Assembly (NCBI GenBank): GCA_031308135.1
Contig: JAHLJT010008446.1
Location: 164,213,479 to 164,277,478 of the forward strand
From: Acheta domesticus
Lineage: Eukaryota > Arthropoda > Insecta > Orthoptera > Gryllidae
DNA: 64,000 nt
Reading direction: 5' to 3'
Shown in pieces: positions 22,907 to 35,761 of the stretch. The position numbers were made by a program, and so were the translations under genes. Within the stretch, counting starts at the first letter, position 1. Each line of letters starts with the position of its first letter. Under the pieces are notes generated by a model. The model searched no databases. It saw only the letters and a program-made list of their open reading frames with translations, and had not been told where the DNA came from.

Positions 22907-23812
22907 TAGTAATCTCTCAACATTCGCGAGAGTTAGGTTCCCAAAAAACCTCGCGAATGTTAAGTCTAATAATTCTTTTAATGAAGAAAGGTGGGTTAGG
23001 TTCTTGGATATCGGAAAACTGTTTGAAAAAGAAAAAAATCTGACAATCAATTGCAGTACAACTGATTAAGCGCTACTACAAACAGAATTCACAATTAACA
23101 TTCCAAAATGAAGAAATAAAATAATGTTTGAAAGTTATTTCGAAGTTGAAAATGATTGGATATAGGATTTACTAATTTTTTTGTTTCATCACCTTTCTCG
23201 CTGTTCTAATATCCAAATATGAAAGAGTTCCTGCTTCTATTCTCTCTTAAATTTCGAAGTTATTTCCATGTTTGGATCACATCCGAATGCCAGTTCCACC
23301 AGAGCTTGTTGATTTTAGAACGCCATCAACAGCTTTGACATTGAAGTTACTCCAGGACGCAGTTTCGCTTCCGTTACTTCATCGTTACCGTCAATGAGGT
23401 TTTCTTCACTGATGATTTCCCGAAGCTCCTCGACAATGAGCTCTTTATGATGAGACTTGCACAGATCCTGAATGGCTTTTCTGTTTATTTGGCCAAGACT
23501 CTTACCTCCAATTTGGCGCAACTGAATTGAATTATTTGACAATTGTATTATTCTATAAATGTGAATTGACATTTCATATGTGTAATTTTTGAAGAAAGTT
23601 ATTCTGCGAGCTCCGAGGTCTGCCGAGTTCGTTTCCCAGATGATGATGATGATGATAAAGGAAATGAAATGTGCTCGCTTTCAAAGAAAATGTACGACCA
23701 AAGACCCACTCACGATTGTCGAAGTAACGAATGTTAAAACCGGGAGCATTTTTCTAATCGCGAAAGTTCGGAACTTGCGAATAGCGAATCCGCGAATGTA
23801 GACGGATTACTG
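22907..23812 (-). mobile_element. pogo/Tigger relic with related termini
   Basis: The left end tagtaatctctcaacattcg and the reverse complement of the right end (cagtaatccgtctacattcg) match at the ends, with TA just before the left one. Both continue with gcg-rich ttcgcga strings. The element is about 906 bases. Inside on minus is a transposase C-terminal remnant. It is a different family from the Tigger relic at 12.4-13.6 kb. Confidence 0.65.
23315..23572 (-). pseudogene. Tigger transposase C-terminal remnant
   Basis: The 85-codon frame contains QDLCKSHHKELIVEEL, REIISEENLIDGNDEV and a serine-rich tail. Tigger/pogo transposases end with LxxxHxEELTxEELMEL and an acidic stretch after the DDE domain, which this resembles. 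It lies inside an element with pogo-type ends (22907-23812), which supports the call. The HTH and catalytic domains are absent. Confidence 0.55.
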
Positions 23813-26398
23813 TTATAGTTTTCTGTGGAACAAAAACGCACAAAATATCTTGAAACGAGATTTAATTATTTAAATTCATCTCATAATACAGAAAATAATA
23901 TAAAAAACAATTGCTAAAAGATTCGAGACTCGCGTGATGTACACTGTCTCGTATGTTGGCAAAACGATGTGACGATATCGCTTCGTGACCCAACATTCAA
24001 TAATTTGTTTACGTACATTAAACTTCGTTTTATTACATTTAATGTATGAAAATTTTTTTTGATAATTTACTACGTTGATACTAAATTAAATATTGCCTTT
24101 TTAAACTTGATTTCAAAACCAATTTTTTGAACTGTCAGATTGATTGGAAACAATGTCTTATAACTTAAGACATATCGAATTCCCTGTTACAAAATAACCA
24201 CTGCAAAGACTCGCTAGTATGATTCGGAGCAATTAATGCAGCTACCATCTCCCACTATCTTATCTCGCTTTTAGTTCTGTTTTGCGAAATGAAAGAAAAT
24301 GAAATTAATAGTTTTTTCTTTTAGTTTTTACGAGAGATAACTGTGGAAATTCTAAGAGATTTCTATGAAGCTGCGCACTCATGAATAGTGCGAAATTTCT
24401 TCTTACTAAAATGACTAATCTTTTTGATGAGATTGTAATCCACTGACGAAAAAGTGCTGTAAAGAAAAGAAAAATAACAGTAAAGAGACCTTACGTATTT
24501 ACATTACTCCTGACTGCACACTTTCAAATCACAAACATTGTCAAAGTAAACAAAATGATTATCATATGGCGATAGACATCTGGGATTGGTTTAATTTGAA
24601 TATATTCTTGTTTAGCATTGGCAACTTCCAACACGGACAGACATTGGTGAAATAGTCAATTATCATAAACCATCTGCTTTTACTGACCATATTACGCTAT
24701 CTTTAACACCTCTTTTGTTTGACAACATGAATTAAGACTTTTTAATTATCTCATTACATTTTTTTAATAACGCCTCTATTTCACAATAACGTTAACACCT
24801 TTTGATTAATCGCATTAATTCAGATTTCTTAACTACCTCGTCGCGAATCTTTTCTATTATCTGCAAGTATTTAACACCTTCTGTTTTCATTGGCCAATCA
24901 ATATTCATCGTGATTTCAGGCTTACTTATCTCATCGAACATTTTTTCAATTACGCATCAAATGCACCATAACGTTGACATCTGGTTTGCCCCACCATATG
25001 ACATCTGGCTTCTTAATTTTCTCCTATAATAACGCGCACCATCCACACACGATGGTTGAAAACCAACATTAGAGGACGAGTTCTTTTCGGCAGTCAAAGA
25101 TACCCGCGTGGATGCCTGCAAGACGGCAGCACCATCGGGACGTCGATACATATTCTGCAGTAAAGGAAGGGGGTTGGGTTTCTTCCACGTCATGACCTTC
25201 CGCAGCCCCCGACCCCTTTGTGCGCAGATATTCTATGGTGGACTATTGTATTGTATCCACAAACTTGTGTCGTCTAAAAAACATTATTATTTTGTGTGTT
25301 GCTTGGAAAATTGTCATTTTTGTAGTAAATGAGCAATATGTTTATATTAGTATTAAATGCATGTACTAATTCATGTGCATTTTGTTGTGAAGCAATTTGA
25401 TGTATAATCCATTCAACTGCAATTGTCATTTGGCGTGGTTCGCTGAGTGGCTGCGCAAACGAAACCTGAGTTCCGGAAGCCCAAGATGTTATTCCCCTCC
25501 ACGAGTGAAGGACGTACAAATTTATGAGCTACCTCATCATGAATTTAAGTGCACCAGTAAGTAGATTGCATTGTAGTTTTTAAAATATTCATAAGATCCC
25601 TAAATATGTACTGGTACTATATTGTAAATCGTCGTCTTGCGTTTTTCAATATTTTTTTTGGAAGAGTGTGGGGCTCATTTGGACAGATGGAAATGGTTTT
25701 GCAAATGAGGTTATATTTCTCAATGAATTTTCATGCAACTTGCTGAAAAACATGATTAAACATTTGGCTTTAAGATATGATAAATATTGAAACTAAGTTA
25801 TATCTTTTATCGTAGTTTGTTGTTTTTCAACTATGCAGCGTATGTCATAATGTTCCCCAAGAGTGGGGTAAATTACACCAGGGGCACATGTGGACGAGTT
25901 TAATAACAAAAAAGTAAATATTAAATTTTATCAACAAATATATTGATTCTTGTTGTATATAAATAAGAACTATTACAAAATCGAAGACTTAACTTCATTA
26001 AAAATAAATATGGCATTTTGTAAATAATGTAGTAAGTTATAAAACATTGTACTGCAACTGTAGATTAATTGGAAAATGTTTATTGAGTTCAGTTTCATCA
26101 AACTCTTACGACGTCTTTATCAACAACAGGAGAAAAAATGAACCTATTAACACTTTTTCTCATAGTCTCTTCCTCTTTTTCTTGTTCATAGCTCTCGCTT
26201 ACAGCTCGCTTTCATTCATAAGTAATCGCTTTTTACCACTGAAGAAAATATTCATTGAGCAGTTTTTATGCTCAGCTGTGAATTCTTGCTGTGAAGTGTA
26301 TTTTGATTGAAATTGCCGACGAAAATCATATTTTTCATCATCTTTGTAAGTTGTCTCATTTATTTCTTGTCATATCTCCTCTTTCTTCCCATCTCTGT
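23813..26398. other. long stretch without a supported gene
   Basis: AT-rich. 25020-25240 is GC-richer with no clear domain. The segments near 25662 (gtggggctcatttggac) and 25860 (gtggggtaaattacacc then ggggcacatgtggacg) look like related terminal or subterminal motifs of an unclassified DNA element, but no clean inverted pair was resolved. Confidence 0.3.
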
Positions 26399-26875
26399 CT
26401 TCTTATTCTGCTTAATCTGTTTTGTACAAACTCCTTCTCGTCAATCGATCTGGCACTCTGCGGTCCATCCCTATCTACCATGGTAGAGTGGACTGTTCTC
26501 GATGACCTACATGAGAGTGACCATTTCCCTACTCTGGTCCACTTTAATATCCCTAATTTAGACGTCATCCACCCTCCTCGCTGGCTAATCCATCGAGCCG
26601 ACTGGGATACATTCAGCGAGAAAATTATAATGCCAGACCACTTTTCAAATAACATCGATACGTTAGTGGCCCAATTCATCGACGCCCTTCTTCGCGCAGC
26701 CACCGTTCCAATCCCGACGTCTACGTGTCGGCCACGACACGTCCCTGTGCCTTGGTGGAATGCTGACTGTGCCACCGCGGTGCGTGACCGAAAGCGAACA
26801 CTCGCGAGGCTCAATAGGTTCCCCACCGCATCAAACCTGATTGATTACAAAAGAAAGCGGGCAAAGCTAGATTAG
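26399..26875 (+). pseudogene. LINE endonuclease C-terminus and linker
   Basis: The frame reads FSSIDLALCGPSLS, WTVLDDLHESDHFPTLV, PPRWLIHRADWDTFSEKI, PVPWWNADCATAVRDRKR. S-x-IDLxLxSPSL and the terminal SDHFP with its catalytic His are the end of the AP endonuclease domain of I/Jockey LINEs. W-x-x-x-x-ADW-x-x-F and VPWWNxxC are the conserved linker before the reverse transcriptase. The domain starts abruptly, so the first catalytic residues are lost. Confidence 0.85.
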
Positions 26876-26999
26876 TAATGCGGGAAAGTAAGACCGCTTC
26901 CTAAAGAGCCTATATTTCTTCTTTGTTGCCATACCCCGCCTAAAGTAGAATGGCGAAAGATCCGACAGTTCGCAGGAAGATTGTCCCCGCCATCTGTCC

Positions 27000-28064
27000 C
27001 AGGACTTGTCAATGGAAATCTCATTATTTCTCCAGAAGAAGTAGTTGAGGAATTGGCCTGTCATTATGAAAATACCTCCAGTTCCTTACACTACTCCCCT
27101 AGCTTCTTGAAAACGAAGAGTAGAATGTAAAAATGCAGATTGGACTTCTCAATTTGCCTGGAGGAAGATCATAACGCCCTTTCTCCGTGGATGAATTTTC
27201 CTGTGCGCTCGCCCGTGGGTACTCCAGGACCAGACCAGATACACAATCAAATGTTAAAACATGCCGGAAGAGGTACGTATTTTTCTTCTCCGTATTTTCA
27301 AAAAGATTTGGATGGAACATATCTTTCTTAGGACCTGGCGCGAAGCAATTATTATTCCAATTCCTATCGAAGGAAAGGACAGGACAAAACCGTCTACCTA
27401 CAGCACAATCTTGCTCACAAGCTGTGTATGCAAACCTGTAGAGCGAATGGTGAACACGCGTTTGGTCTGGCTCCTGGAACAGAGAAACCTACTTACCCCC
27501 ATCCAATGTGGTTTCAGGAAGAACAGGTCAACCATGGACCACCTTGTCACCCTTACCAAAAATCTCCACTGCTTTCATTCTACGTCAACACCTGGTAGCA
27601 ATTTTCTTCGATATAGAGAAAGCTTATGATACTACCTGGAGGTACGGCATTCATCGCACCATCTATTCTTGGGGTCTTAGGGGCCGGCTCCCCCTTTTTT
27701 TAGTAGCCTGTCTTTCTTCAAGATACTTCCGTGTCCGCCAGCCATCATTTAGAAAACGGGGTCCCTCAGGGCTCAATTCTGAATGTCACTGTTTGCCATC
27801 GCTGTCAGTAGTATAGCGTCGATAATCCGAGAGCCGGTGAAAGCATCGCTCTTCGTTGACGACTTTGCCATTTCCTGCTCCTCCAAGAGTATTCAAGTGA
27901 TAGAGAAACCATTACAACTTGTCCTCAAGAAATTGCAGGAATGGAGTGATGCGCCAGGTTTTAAATTCTCCACATCAAATACTAACTGTATGCACTTCTG
28001 CAGGATTCATCATCTCCATAACCACCCCATCTTTTTCTTGGAAGCAATTTTCTTCCTTTTGTAG
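27000..28064 (+). pseudogene. LINE reverse transcriptase, broken
   Basis: In successive frames: TWREAIIIPIPIEGKDRT, PSTYSTILLTSCVCKPVERM, LTPIQCGFRKNRSTMDHL (27325-27560), then VAIFFDIEKAYDTTWR (27590-27650) with the first catalytic Asp, a damaged GVPQGSxLS block near 27755-27790, and SLFVDDFAISCSSKS (27845-27895) with the FVDD catalytic pair. The order is canonical for non-LTR reverse transcriptases. Frameshifts separate the blocks near 27590, 27790 and 28060. Confidence 0.85.
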
Positions 28065-28140
28065 AATCTGCAACATTCCTTGCGCTTACTTTCGATAAGA
28101 GCCTAACTTGGCGAAATCACATCCGTAAACTGAAAAGCCG

Positions 28141-29523
28141 ATGTGTGTCACCTCGAACCTCCTCCGCACCCTTACAGGCAACTCTTGGGGAGCAGATCGT
28201 GTGTGTCTCTTGGGTTTGTATAGTACTCTCATCCCCTCTATTTTGGATTATGGATGTATTCTATATTGGTCAGCGTCACCATCAACCCTCCGGCCATTAA
28301 ATACCATTCACAACACACGGTATAAGGATTCCGGTATAAGGATTAGTACAGGCGCCTACCGTACGAGTCGCATCGAATGCCTCTTGGCCGAAGCTGGAGA
28401 ACCATATCTGAGCCAAAGGCGAGATATTTTATTAGCCTCATATGGTGCTAAAGTGTCAGGACTCTTTGACCATCCCCGTCGACGAATAATCACCCACCCA
28501 AATTATGAGTCCTCGTATATTCTTCGAACATCGTCACCCTATGCCCCAGGTATTAGATTACGAAATATTCTCCGGGAACTAAATGACGATCTTCCCACTC
28601 CTGTAAAACCCACTAGTGACCGGATTCTCCTTTGGAAACTTCTCCTTCCCAATATTGACTTCAGACTCACCAATCTATGCGAACAAACTACTAGTCCTCT
28701 GGTTTACCAGATGCAGTTTCAGGATATGAGAGAATCCTATCCGGATCATTTATTCTTATACACGGATGGTTCATCGTGCAGCGACGCGGTGGCATGTGAT
28801 TTTTATTGTATCAGGGCCACCAAATCATTTCGATTTCACTCCCAGTGCAGTATATTCACAGTCGAAATGTATGCAATTCCTGGGGCCGTAAAATACATCG
28901 AATGAGCGACGTTGCGGCGAGTAGTTAACTGTTCTGATTCTCTCAGCTCTCTTCAAGCTGTCTCCCGTCCTTCGTCAGACTACCTGACGTTATCTGTTCA
29001 AAGACTGATTCATCGTCTTCTGTCCCGCCGCTATGATCTGGTACTTAGTTTTGTCCCAGGCCACGTGAGTATCACAGGGAATGAACTGGCCGACCAGGCG
29101 GCGAAATCAGCGACTCGTGAAACTCGTATCGACATTCCTTCTGTACCATTGTCCGATATTCAGGCTTTCTTGCAACGATCCGTGTTTAGAGCGTGGCAAA
29201 CAGAGTGGCACAATAGCCTTTTCAAACTAAGTGCGATAAAGAGTTCTGTTCATCCCTGGCGTTCCTCTTCACGCTCCACTAGGCGTGAGGAAGTTATTTT
29301 AACCCGTCTTCGTTTCGGACACTGCCACTTTTCTCACGGTTCCCTCCTTCGAAGTGAAACTCCTTCCATCTGTGACTCGTGCAGGACTTTCTTTCTGCGG
29401 AACACGTCCTCCTGCACTGCAGGAAATTTGATGGCAACCGACGAAGACATGACCTGGGCAACTCGCTACGGGAGGTGCTCGGGGATGACGATTCTGCGCT
29501 CTCAAAACTTTTTTGTTTTTTGA
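28141..29523 (+). pseudogene. LINE thumb, RNase H and C-terminal region
   Basis: ILDYGCILYWSASPSTLR and GAYRTSRIECLLAEAGEPY are the conserved region after the reverse transcriptase. LFLYTDGSSC (about 28755), a Glu near 28865, NCSDSLSSLQAV (about 28928) and PGHVSITGNELADQAAK (about 29060) are the RNase H active-site blocks. A stop at 28903 and frame changes split them. LTRLRFGHCHFSHGSLL then CDSC is the C-terminal cysteine/histidine module. A 13-base tandem repeat (ggtataaggatt twice, near 28318-28345) has inserted residues. Confidence 0.85.
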
Positions 29524-29657
29524 GAGAAAGCGGAATATATAATTTTATTTGAAAGATAATAACAATGTTTTATGTTGTTTTTTGGCCCCTTTGCAGCAAA
29601 TTTTACGTTTTAAGATAAATTTTACGCGCCCTTATTCTTGTTTCCTTCTGCCTTTCA

Positions 29658-29794
29658 GAATTCAAGACCTCTTTTTAGTCAATGTACATGCTTTTTAACA
29701 GCGGGTAAGTTGCATCTGCAACACTGAATATTTTTTAAAATACTTTGGCATGGGCGCAAATGACCACAGTAGTTGAAGCGGCCTCTAAACCCTA
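29658..29794 (+). repeat. dispersed repeat, copy A
   Basis: About 137 bases that recur at 56425-56562, with gaattcaag, gtacatgctttt, gggtaagttgca, gcaacact, catgggcgc, gttgaagcg and ctctaa-ccct in the same order at roughly 75-80 percent identity. It starts about 130 bases after the LINE, so it may be LINE 3' sequence or an unrelated short element. Confidence 0.75.
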
Positions 29795-31740
29795 TTCAGT
29801 GAATCAATTTACTTGTAGTAAATTTGTAATTCTTACTTAGAAAAATTGTACAATTTTCTTAAACGTGCTTGATTTCTTGACCTCTGTTGGTTAATAGTGA
29901 GACTTAGTCTTGAGTGTAAGTCAGTGAAATATTAATTCAAATTGCCAGCGTTTCGGCTTTATATTAAGCCTTCATCAAGGCTACAAAAGGATTTTTTTAA
30001 AGTACAAAAAATTGCCTAATCATCTAATACCTACTAGTCTATTACACAATTTTGACTAATATGTATTGTAACGATTGGTACAGTTACCAGTCGTCACTGA
30101 CGTCCCGGCTGTCGTGAAGACGTTTAAAATGCGCGGCCAGACGCGCGGGCTGCGATGAGCGGTGGTGCGAGCGCTGCCTGGTATCGTGTGGCCGCGACAG
30201 TGCGCGGGTCAGCCGCGCCGAGAAAGGTGTGGAAGGCAGGATCGTAGGGGCGAGACGGGGGTTCCCTCCCCTCCGCGAGAGGGGGTTCGCATAAATTCGG
30301 CGAGCGAACAGAAAACCCTTCTTCTTGACCAGACCACCTGTGTGAACAGGTCTTTCTTGACCAGAACGGACAGTGATTAGCTTTGATAGTGAGGCCGCCA
30401 TTTTATGCTGCGAGAGTGATAAAGTGTACGGATCAGAAAGAGTTAATATTAATGTGAAAATCTAGTGAAGTTTTATCGGTGGAGCTACAGTAGAAACTCT
30501 TGAATCAGTAGCGAAGTTCAACGAAAATCAATAGATGATGCATGCAAATTCGTCGACGTTTATTGGACAGAGTAAGAATGCTGTAACAAATTGACTGAAT
30601 TCGACAGAGGGCTGGAAGCGACGATAGGAAACAGGAAAAAGCACAAATTTCCTGAAGTGCACGAACTCTGAATACGCGTGCGTGATCGAGCACGAAGGAA
30701 GGCGAAGAGGACGTGAGGTGGCCGTGGAATTGGTGAGGAAGACAAGAACGGGAGAAGAACGTAAATTCCTGTCGCAGAAGTACGAGAGAAGGGCGTGGAC
30801 GTACTAGGAACGAATACAGAGAGTCATTTAAAGGAAAGATTTCGTGCAGGTTGATGATGCAGAAGTATTTTTTTTGTAAATTCAGTGAATTAATAGGGTT
30901 GTACATAAATGTGTGATTTGATTTGTTTGTAGAATAATGGGCAAAACTAATTCTAAATCTTAAAAGGATCAAATATTCATGAGTAGCAAACGTTTGCAAA
31001 TATTATTATAAAATTAAAGATAACAACCGTGTACGGAAGTTTTTTAAACATTAATTTTAAGTGGCAGATTCGAAAGAACCGAGTGTTCGATTAATTTAAG
31101 TATAATTTTGCCCAGTTTTGATTTTGATGTTATTTCTTTTTTTTCATCGTTTGTTTCTGTATTTTAAGTGCAGAATATATGACCAGTGATTTGATTTGTA
31201 TTTGGGGTTTACTTTCTCACACCCTGATGATACTGCTCCCTGAGATGACAAAGGTCGTAAGAGCATTCAAACTACGCCGCCCATTAACTATTATCAAAAA
31301 CAAGGAAAGGGGAGTATAAAAATTGTATAATTACATACCATTTTCCGGACCTCTCGGACCTGGTATGGTATGGAGGATAAGGTGCGAGAATCGTGGATTG
31401 GATGAAACACAAAATATTTCAAAGGCTACACACATATAAAGTAATAAATTGAGTTAAGAATATAAATATTAAATTAAGTTTTAAACACCTTTGCCATATA
31501 TTTTAATAATGCACAAATTAACTGAATTGAAGTAGCCTACTTGTTAAATAATTCTCCATACAAGCAACACACATGTTCAATGTTATTAACAATTTTCTTT
31601 TCCTTTTTTGGGACAATAAATTTGGTGTGATCATCCTCACGTGTGATTATCAACGCTATTGATAATCACACGTGAACTTAAAAATATCATCATTACTTGC
31701 AATATTCTGTGATATAATGAAATGATATATGATATTATGT
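29795..31740. other. no supported gene; GC-rich then purine-rich block
   Basis: 30090-30420 is CpG-rich and contains accagaccacctg with gaccagaacgg; 30600-30830 is purine-rich on plus. The 164-codon minus ORF (30505-30999) is the shadow of the purine-rich strand (Ser/Arg/Pro/Leu-rich) with no domain. Promoter-like composition is all I can say. Confidence 0.3.
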
Positions 31741-33841
31741 GATGAAACATGGCGGCGCAAACAGTTGACGGTAAACACCGGGAAACCGCTGTTCATGTTA
31801 TGCATACTCGGTTGCTAGGGCGTCGTTATGATGTCAAATCGGCTCGTGAACGATTCAAAGGCTGGCTCTTCTTTTTGAGCAAGAGAACCATAGTGTCGGA
31901 GTATAAGAGAAATAACGTTAGGGGATGAGGCACAATAAATATCAAACCGGAAAGAGGAATTATGGGAGTAAACAAATGGCAGGTTGCTTCCATCTACAGG
32001 GCATTGGAATGGAATTCGGCTTGTTTTTCCTTCTTCTACTAGGTGTGCAGGCGATCGGATGGCTCGTGATAGAGGCGGAATCTAACATTGGTTTTATTGT
32101 ATTGTCGCTGTGCCGTTGCAGTTATCTGTAGCAGTGATTTCAGCCAGGCAGTTAATTTTTTGTCATTGAACAATTTTCAATTATTTTGTTCAGCAAATTT
32201 AAATAATTGGATAAACTTTTATTGTGGAAATAATCCGGATTGGGACTATAAATATTTCCGCAGTGCGGCTGTGGCGGAGCAAATTATCTGTGGATAGATT
32301 AAAAAAAACTTGTTGAGAACCTTTAACATTTCGGCATGCAAGTTAAAATTCTGGACATTGCAGTAAATTGCATTAGGAAATGTAATGACGTAAAGGACGC
32401 CAGGTTGTTACGGTAGAAACCGATACGAAGCATTTTATTTAGCATGAAAGCGAGTAGGGATTAGAACGTTAGATACCAGAGATACTTTCCCGATACGTTT
32501 AGTTTGTGATTAGGCGTCCATACGAGACGCAGAAGGGGAAAAGTAACCATAGATGGCAGGATAGCTGCAGATGCTAGTCAGATTTAGGTGCTAGGAGGAG
32601 CATTGAAGAGCGAAGCAGACGACACCAGGGCCCGGCTTGGCCCGAACGAAGAACGGAATACGTCGTGGAAGTCCTGGGTTGGTTCTTCGGGGCGCCGTCC
32701 AACGACATACAAGAGAGTTCTAGGATACTGTTCTGACGAACGCTATCTCAAAGATTTCAGAGGTCATGACCAAAAGATTTCGATAAAAATGAGTTAAAAT
32801 TTAATTGAATACGATTGTTCATGAGAAAGCTAGACAAAAGACAATCAAAACTTGAATAATGTTGATGTGAAACATAACCAAAGTCAGCTCTGAACCTAGG
32901 TCCTGTATATTTTATTTGATTCTGCCGCGCTCGGCCATTTTCGATGTCAACCAATCACGGGCCGTAATTTTGTTCTGGTTCTGAATGAAGCTAAGGAATG
33001 CTAATATGCTACCAGGCAGCAGTCCTGGAGGTGCGCATATGCATGTGCATCTTATTTATTTCAGTGCGGTGCGAACTAGTGCTTTTTGACTGCGTGGTGT
33101 TCATTGTTGTACGGGACCTAAATGGGGGCTTAGTTGATTGGCCGTGCACACAGTGCTCGACAGTGTGGTTGGGGGGGTAGCGCATCACTTTTGGCATCTT
33201 CATTGGAACCCGCGGTGGTGCCGCTTGAGGGCTTCCTCCACTATTACATGAGTCACGGGTGACAAGTTCTCTGCGGGTTTCACTAGCTCATCAGATGCCA
33301 TAGCAGCGGTGCCAGCGCCTTGCCGCTCCCCGCTCGGCGTTATGTCTAGCAAATTTCTCATCGTAGGTGAGGGTGAGTGGGTGGGAAACCTAGTGGCCGA
33401 CGAGTAGTGCTGCCAGAACTACTGATTTCTCATTAGAAATACTGGTTTTCAAGTAAATGAGAATATAATTGTAATGTATTTCCATTGAATACTGATTTTC
33501 TGCTGAAAATTAACTACAAGTGGAAAATTTCAATGCGCCGCCTCGTTCATGGGGTCCGAAAACTAGTTGCATTCTTTGGTCTTTTTACACATCTACAAGC
33601 CTACACTTTTGATCCACTTTTACGTAAGTTTTGTTGGTACACATGTATCATGTTAATGCGATAGGTTTCGTGTGGCACGTTAATGTGTTATGCAAAAGAG
33701 AAACAAACGAGGGTTGTTGATAGTAACCATGTTATAATGTTTCTGACTGAAATAAAGCTGAGTAATATTTATTTAATATTTATTAATTCATTAATGATAA
33801 AAATTAATATGTAAATCTGAAAATTATAAGTAACACATGTG
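31741..33841. other. mixed-composition stretch, no supported gene
   Basis: Contains an acatggcggcgcaaac YY1-like string near 31747 and several GC-richer islands (32580-32720, 33040-33420). No splice-bounded ORF or transposon domain was recognised. Confidence 0.3.
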
Positions 33842-33942
33842 TTATTGGAATGAAGTGGACTACCATTGGCAGAAAATATATCTGTATATGATAGAATTCA
33901 AATCCAGCGTTGGATAACATATCGAACTCTAATGCCTACATA

Positions 33943-35346
33943 CAGTGGGTGGCCATTAAATTAGAAACTTCTTTATTTTAGTTTATTCACTTTGTCTACT
34001 TTTTAAAGGAAGTTATGTTTACAAAATTACATATATCAGATTTCCTTTCCATTTAGAATATTATTTCAGATCAAATCTGTCTCTTATTATTTTGGAGCAC
34101 ATCCTTTTGCTTTTGTAATAGCTTCATTTCTTCATCGCATGGTGTAGACAGTTTCAATTGCGTGTCTTTCCAGTTCTTTTGTCTTGCTACCATACTTCCT
34201 CTATTCTCTTTATGAGCTCAAATTTTGTTTAGTTCTTCATTTCACTGACTTTTTCTATAAGAATCTTCCAAATTCCATCAATTATATTGGCATCAATTAT
34301 ATCGGCAGGTCATCTTCTGACACACTGATGTCTATCTTTTAGAATTTCGATGGTACTCTTGTCGGAGAAGCACACGTACAACAATTACAACAAAGAGGAA
34401 TTGGTAAATTTGTTACATGCGAAAATAGTTCAGAATCAATCCAACTCATTATGTAACAGTCTAATGTAAGTCTTAACAGTCTAATGTAAATTAAATAAAT
34501 GAAATTAAATTCAGAGTACTTACTTTGGACCAGTTATCCATTGTCCAGCGTTTGAGTTGACGTGCCCAAGCAATTAGTTTCTTTTTCAGAGCAGTAGTCA
34601 ACTTTGGGATTTTCACTGCCCGACAAGTTCTGAAATCCATTTCTTTGATACGGCGTCATATGCACATGTACTAATTTCACATCCAAGATCTCGTATCATG
34701 ACATGTAGTTCCTTATTTGTTGCTTTTCTCTTTTTTAACACAAACATTTTTATCATGAAGTCTTGTTTTTTGGAAGATTTTTTGGCTCGTTTGCAGTTTT
34801 CACGAGTTGTGGAATTTCCACTCAATACTAAATCAAGCTTCCTCTTTATTCTTCCTAGACTTTGAGGCGAAACCTTCGTCAATTTTGCAAATTCAATGTT
34901 TTTCAGTTCAGTGCGCTTAACCCCAATCTCTGTTCTTCTTTGGAGAAATGTCTTTTCTTACCCATGACTCCTAATCACATTTACCTTTAAATCCACCGAT
35001 CTACCATCCTCTAAAACGACGAATCTGAACTAGTACAGCACTTCTCATTATCACCAACACAAATTAAAAGATATATACGAAACTTGCTACTTGTCATATC
35101 GAACAACTCCTTATCAACTGAAACGTAGGCATACGCAGGAAGCGGGCAGTTGCGCAGTGTCTGAGATTTATCAGTGAATTTGGTAACTAAAAGGACATCA
35201 GATTACAAAAAACTATTTATGAGCATTGGTAAAATGTTGTCCTAATTTATTATGAAAGTTTCTAGCATTCTTATATCCATTAATTGATAAAGAACAGTAC
35301 ACTTGTAAAATTCAAAGAAAATTCTTAATTTAATGACCACCCACTC
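33943..35346 (-). mobile_element. Tc1/mariner element with intact ends and TA sites
   Basis: Left end cagtgggtggccattaaatt (33943-33962) and right end, read inward, gagtgggtggtcattaaatt match at 18 of 20 bases. TA lies at 33941-33942 and 35347-35348. Length is 1404 bases, normal for a Tc1 element. It carries a damaged minus-strand transposase gene. Confidence 0.9.
34070..34965 (-). pseudogene. Tc1-like transposase, decayed
   Basis: A start codon at 34965 on minus gives MGKKRHFSKEEQRL and, after breaks, LTKVSPQSLGRIKRKLD-like text, then KKQDFMIKMFVLKKRKATNKEL and HVMIRDLGCEIS (paired HTH region). Further on, KKLIAWARQLKRWTMDNWSK corresponds to the KRLxFAKxHxxWTxxDWxxV block just before the catalytic domain. 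The DD34E region is mostly lost: the second half jumps to a C-terminal part near 34080-34330. Stops are frequent. Tc1 transposases cut and paste into TA dinucleotides. Confidence 0.75.
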
Positions 35347-35691
35347 TACATGCATATTCAGATACATCTGTATCCCTTTTAGTTTTTGTATGTTGGCATG
35401 TATAGTGCATCGCTTGCATTATTATTGTATTATGTTTCCGCTAAAATAATTATTAGATATAACCATTAACAATAGAAAAGTAAGGTTTTACCCCATAACT
35501 GTACTTCCACTGACAGGGATTATCAAGAAGTCAAGATGAATATGTGTATTGCTTGCCACAGCTAATGAATTTCATAAATGCTGATGAAATTGCAACATGC
35601 GATTTCCTTGATTTATTAATTATAACATAATTGAAATTAGCAGTTTAAAAAGATTTAGTTTTAATGTTAAACCGCAACGGTACGCGGCATT

Positions 35692-35761
35692 GATTCATGT
35701 TTCATTCATTCATGCATTCATTCATTGCATTCATTCATTCATTGCATGCATTCATTCATGG
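35692..35761 (+). repeat. CATT tetranucleotide microsatellite
   Basis: (cattcatt)n with interruptions. It is present only in copy 1 of the tandem duplication, so the expansion came after the duplication. Confidence 0.9.

Larger units (their letters stand above)
26399..29523 (+). mobile_element. I/Jockey-group LINE with RNase H, 5' truncated
   Basis: A non-LTR retrotransposon relic holding, in order, the end of an AP-like endonuclease, a reverse transcriptase, an RNase H and a C-terminal region. The 5' part (ORF1 and most of the endonuclease) is missing, the usual result of aborted target-primed reverse transcription. At least five frameshifts and several stops interrupt it. RNase H in a LINE points to the I, R1 or LOA-type lineages. 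The poly(A) tail is not evident after 29530. It lies on plus, the same strand as slit. Confidence 0.85.

Noticed and set aside
25662..25900. Possible third element with gtggggctcatttggac-type motifs
   Set aside because: The motifs are related, but no clear inverted pair or target duplication could be set.
28318..28345. Short tandem ggtataaggatt as a possible regulatory repeat
   Set aside because: It is a 13-base slippage duplication inside dead LINE coding sequence.
30505..30999. 164-codon minus-strand ORF
   Set aside because: Ser/Arg/Leu-rich shadow of a purine-rich plus strand, with no domain and no splice context.
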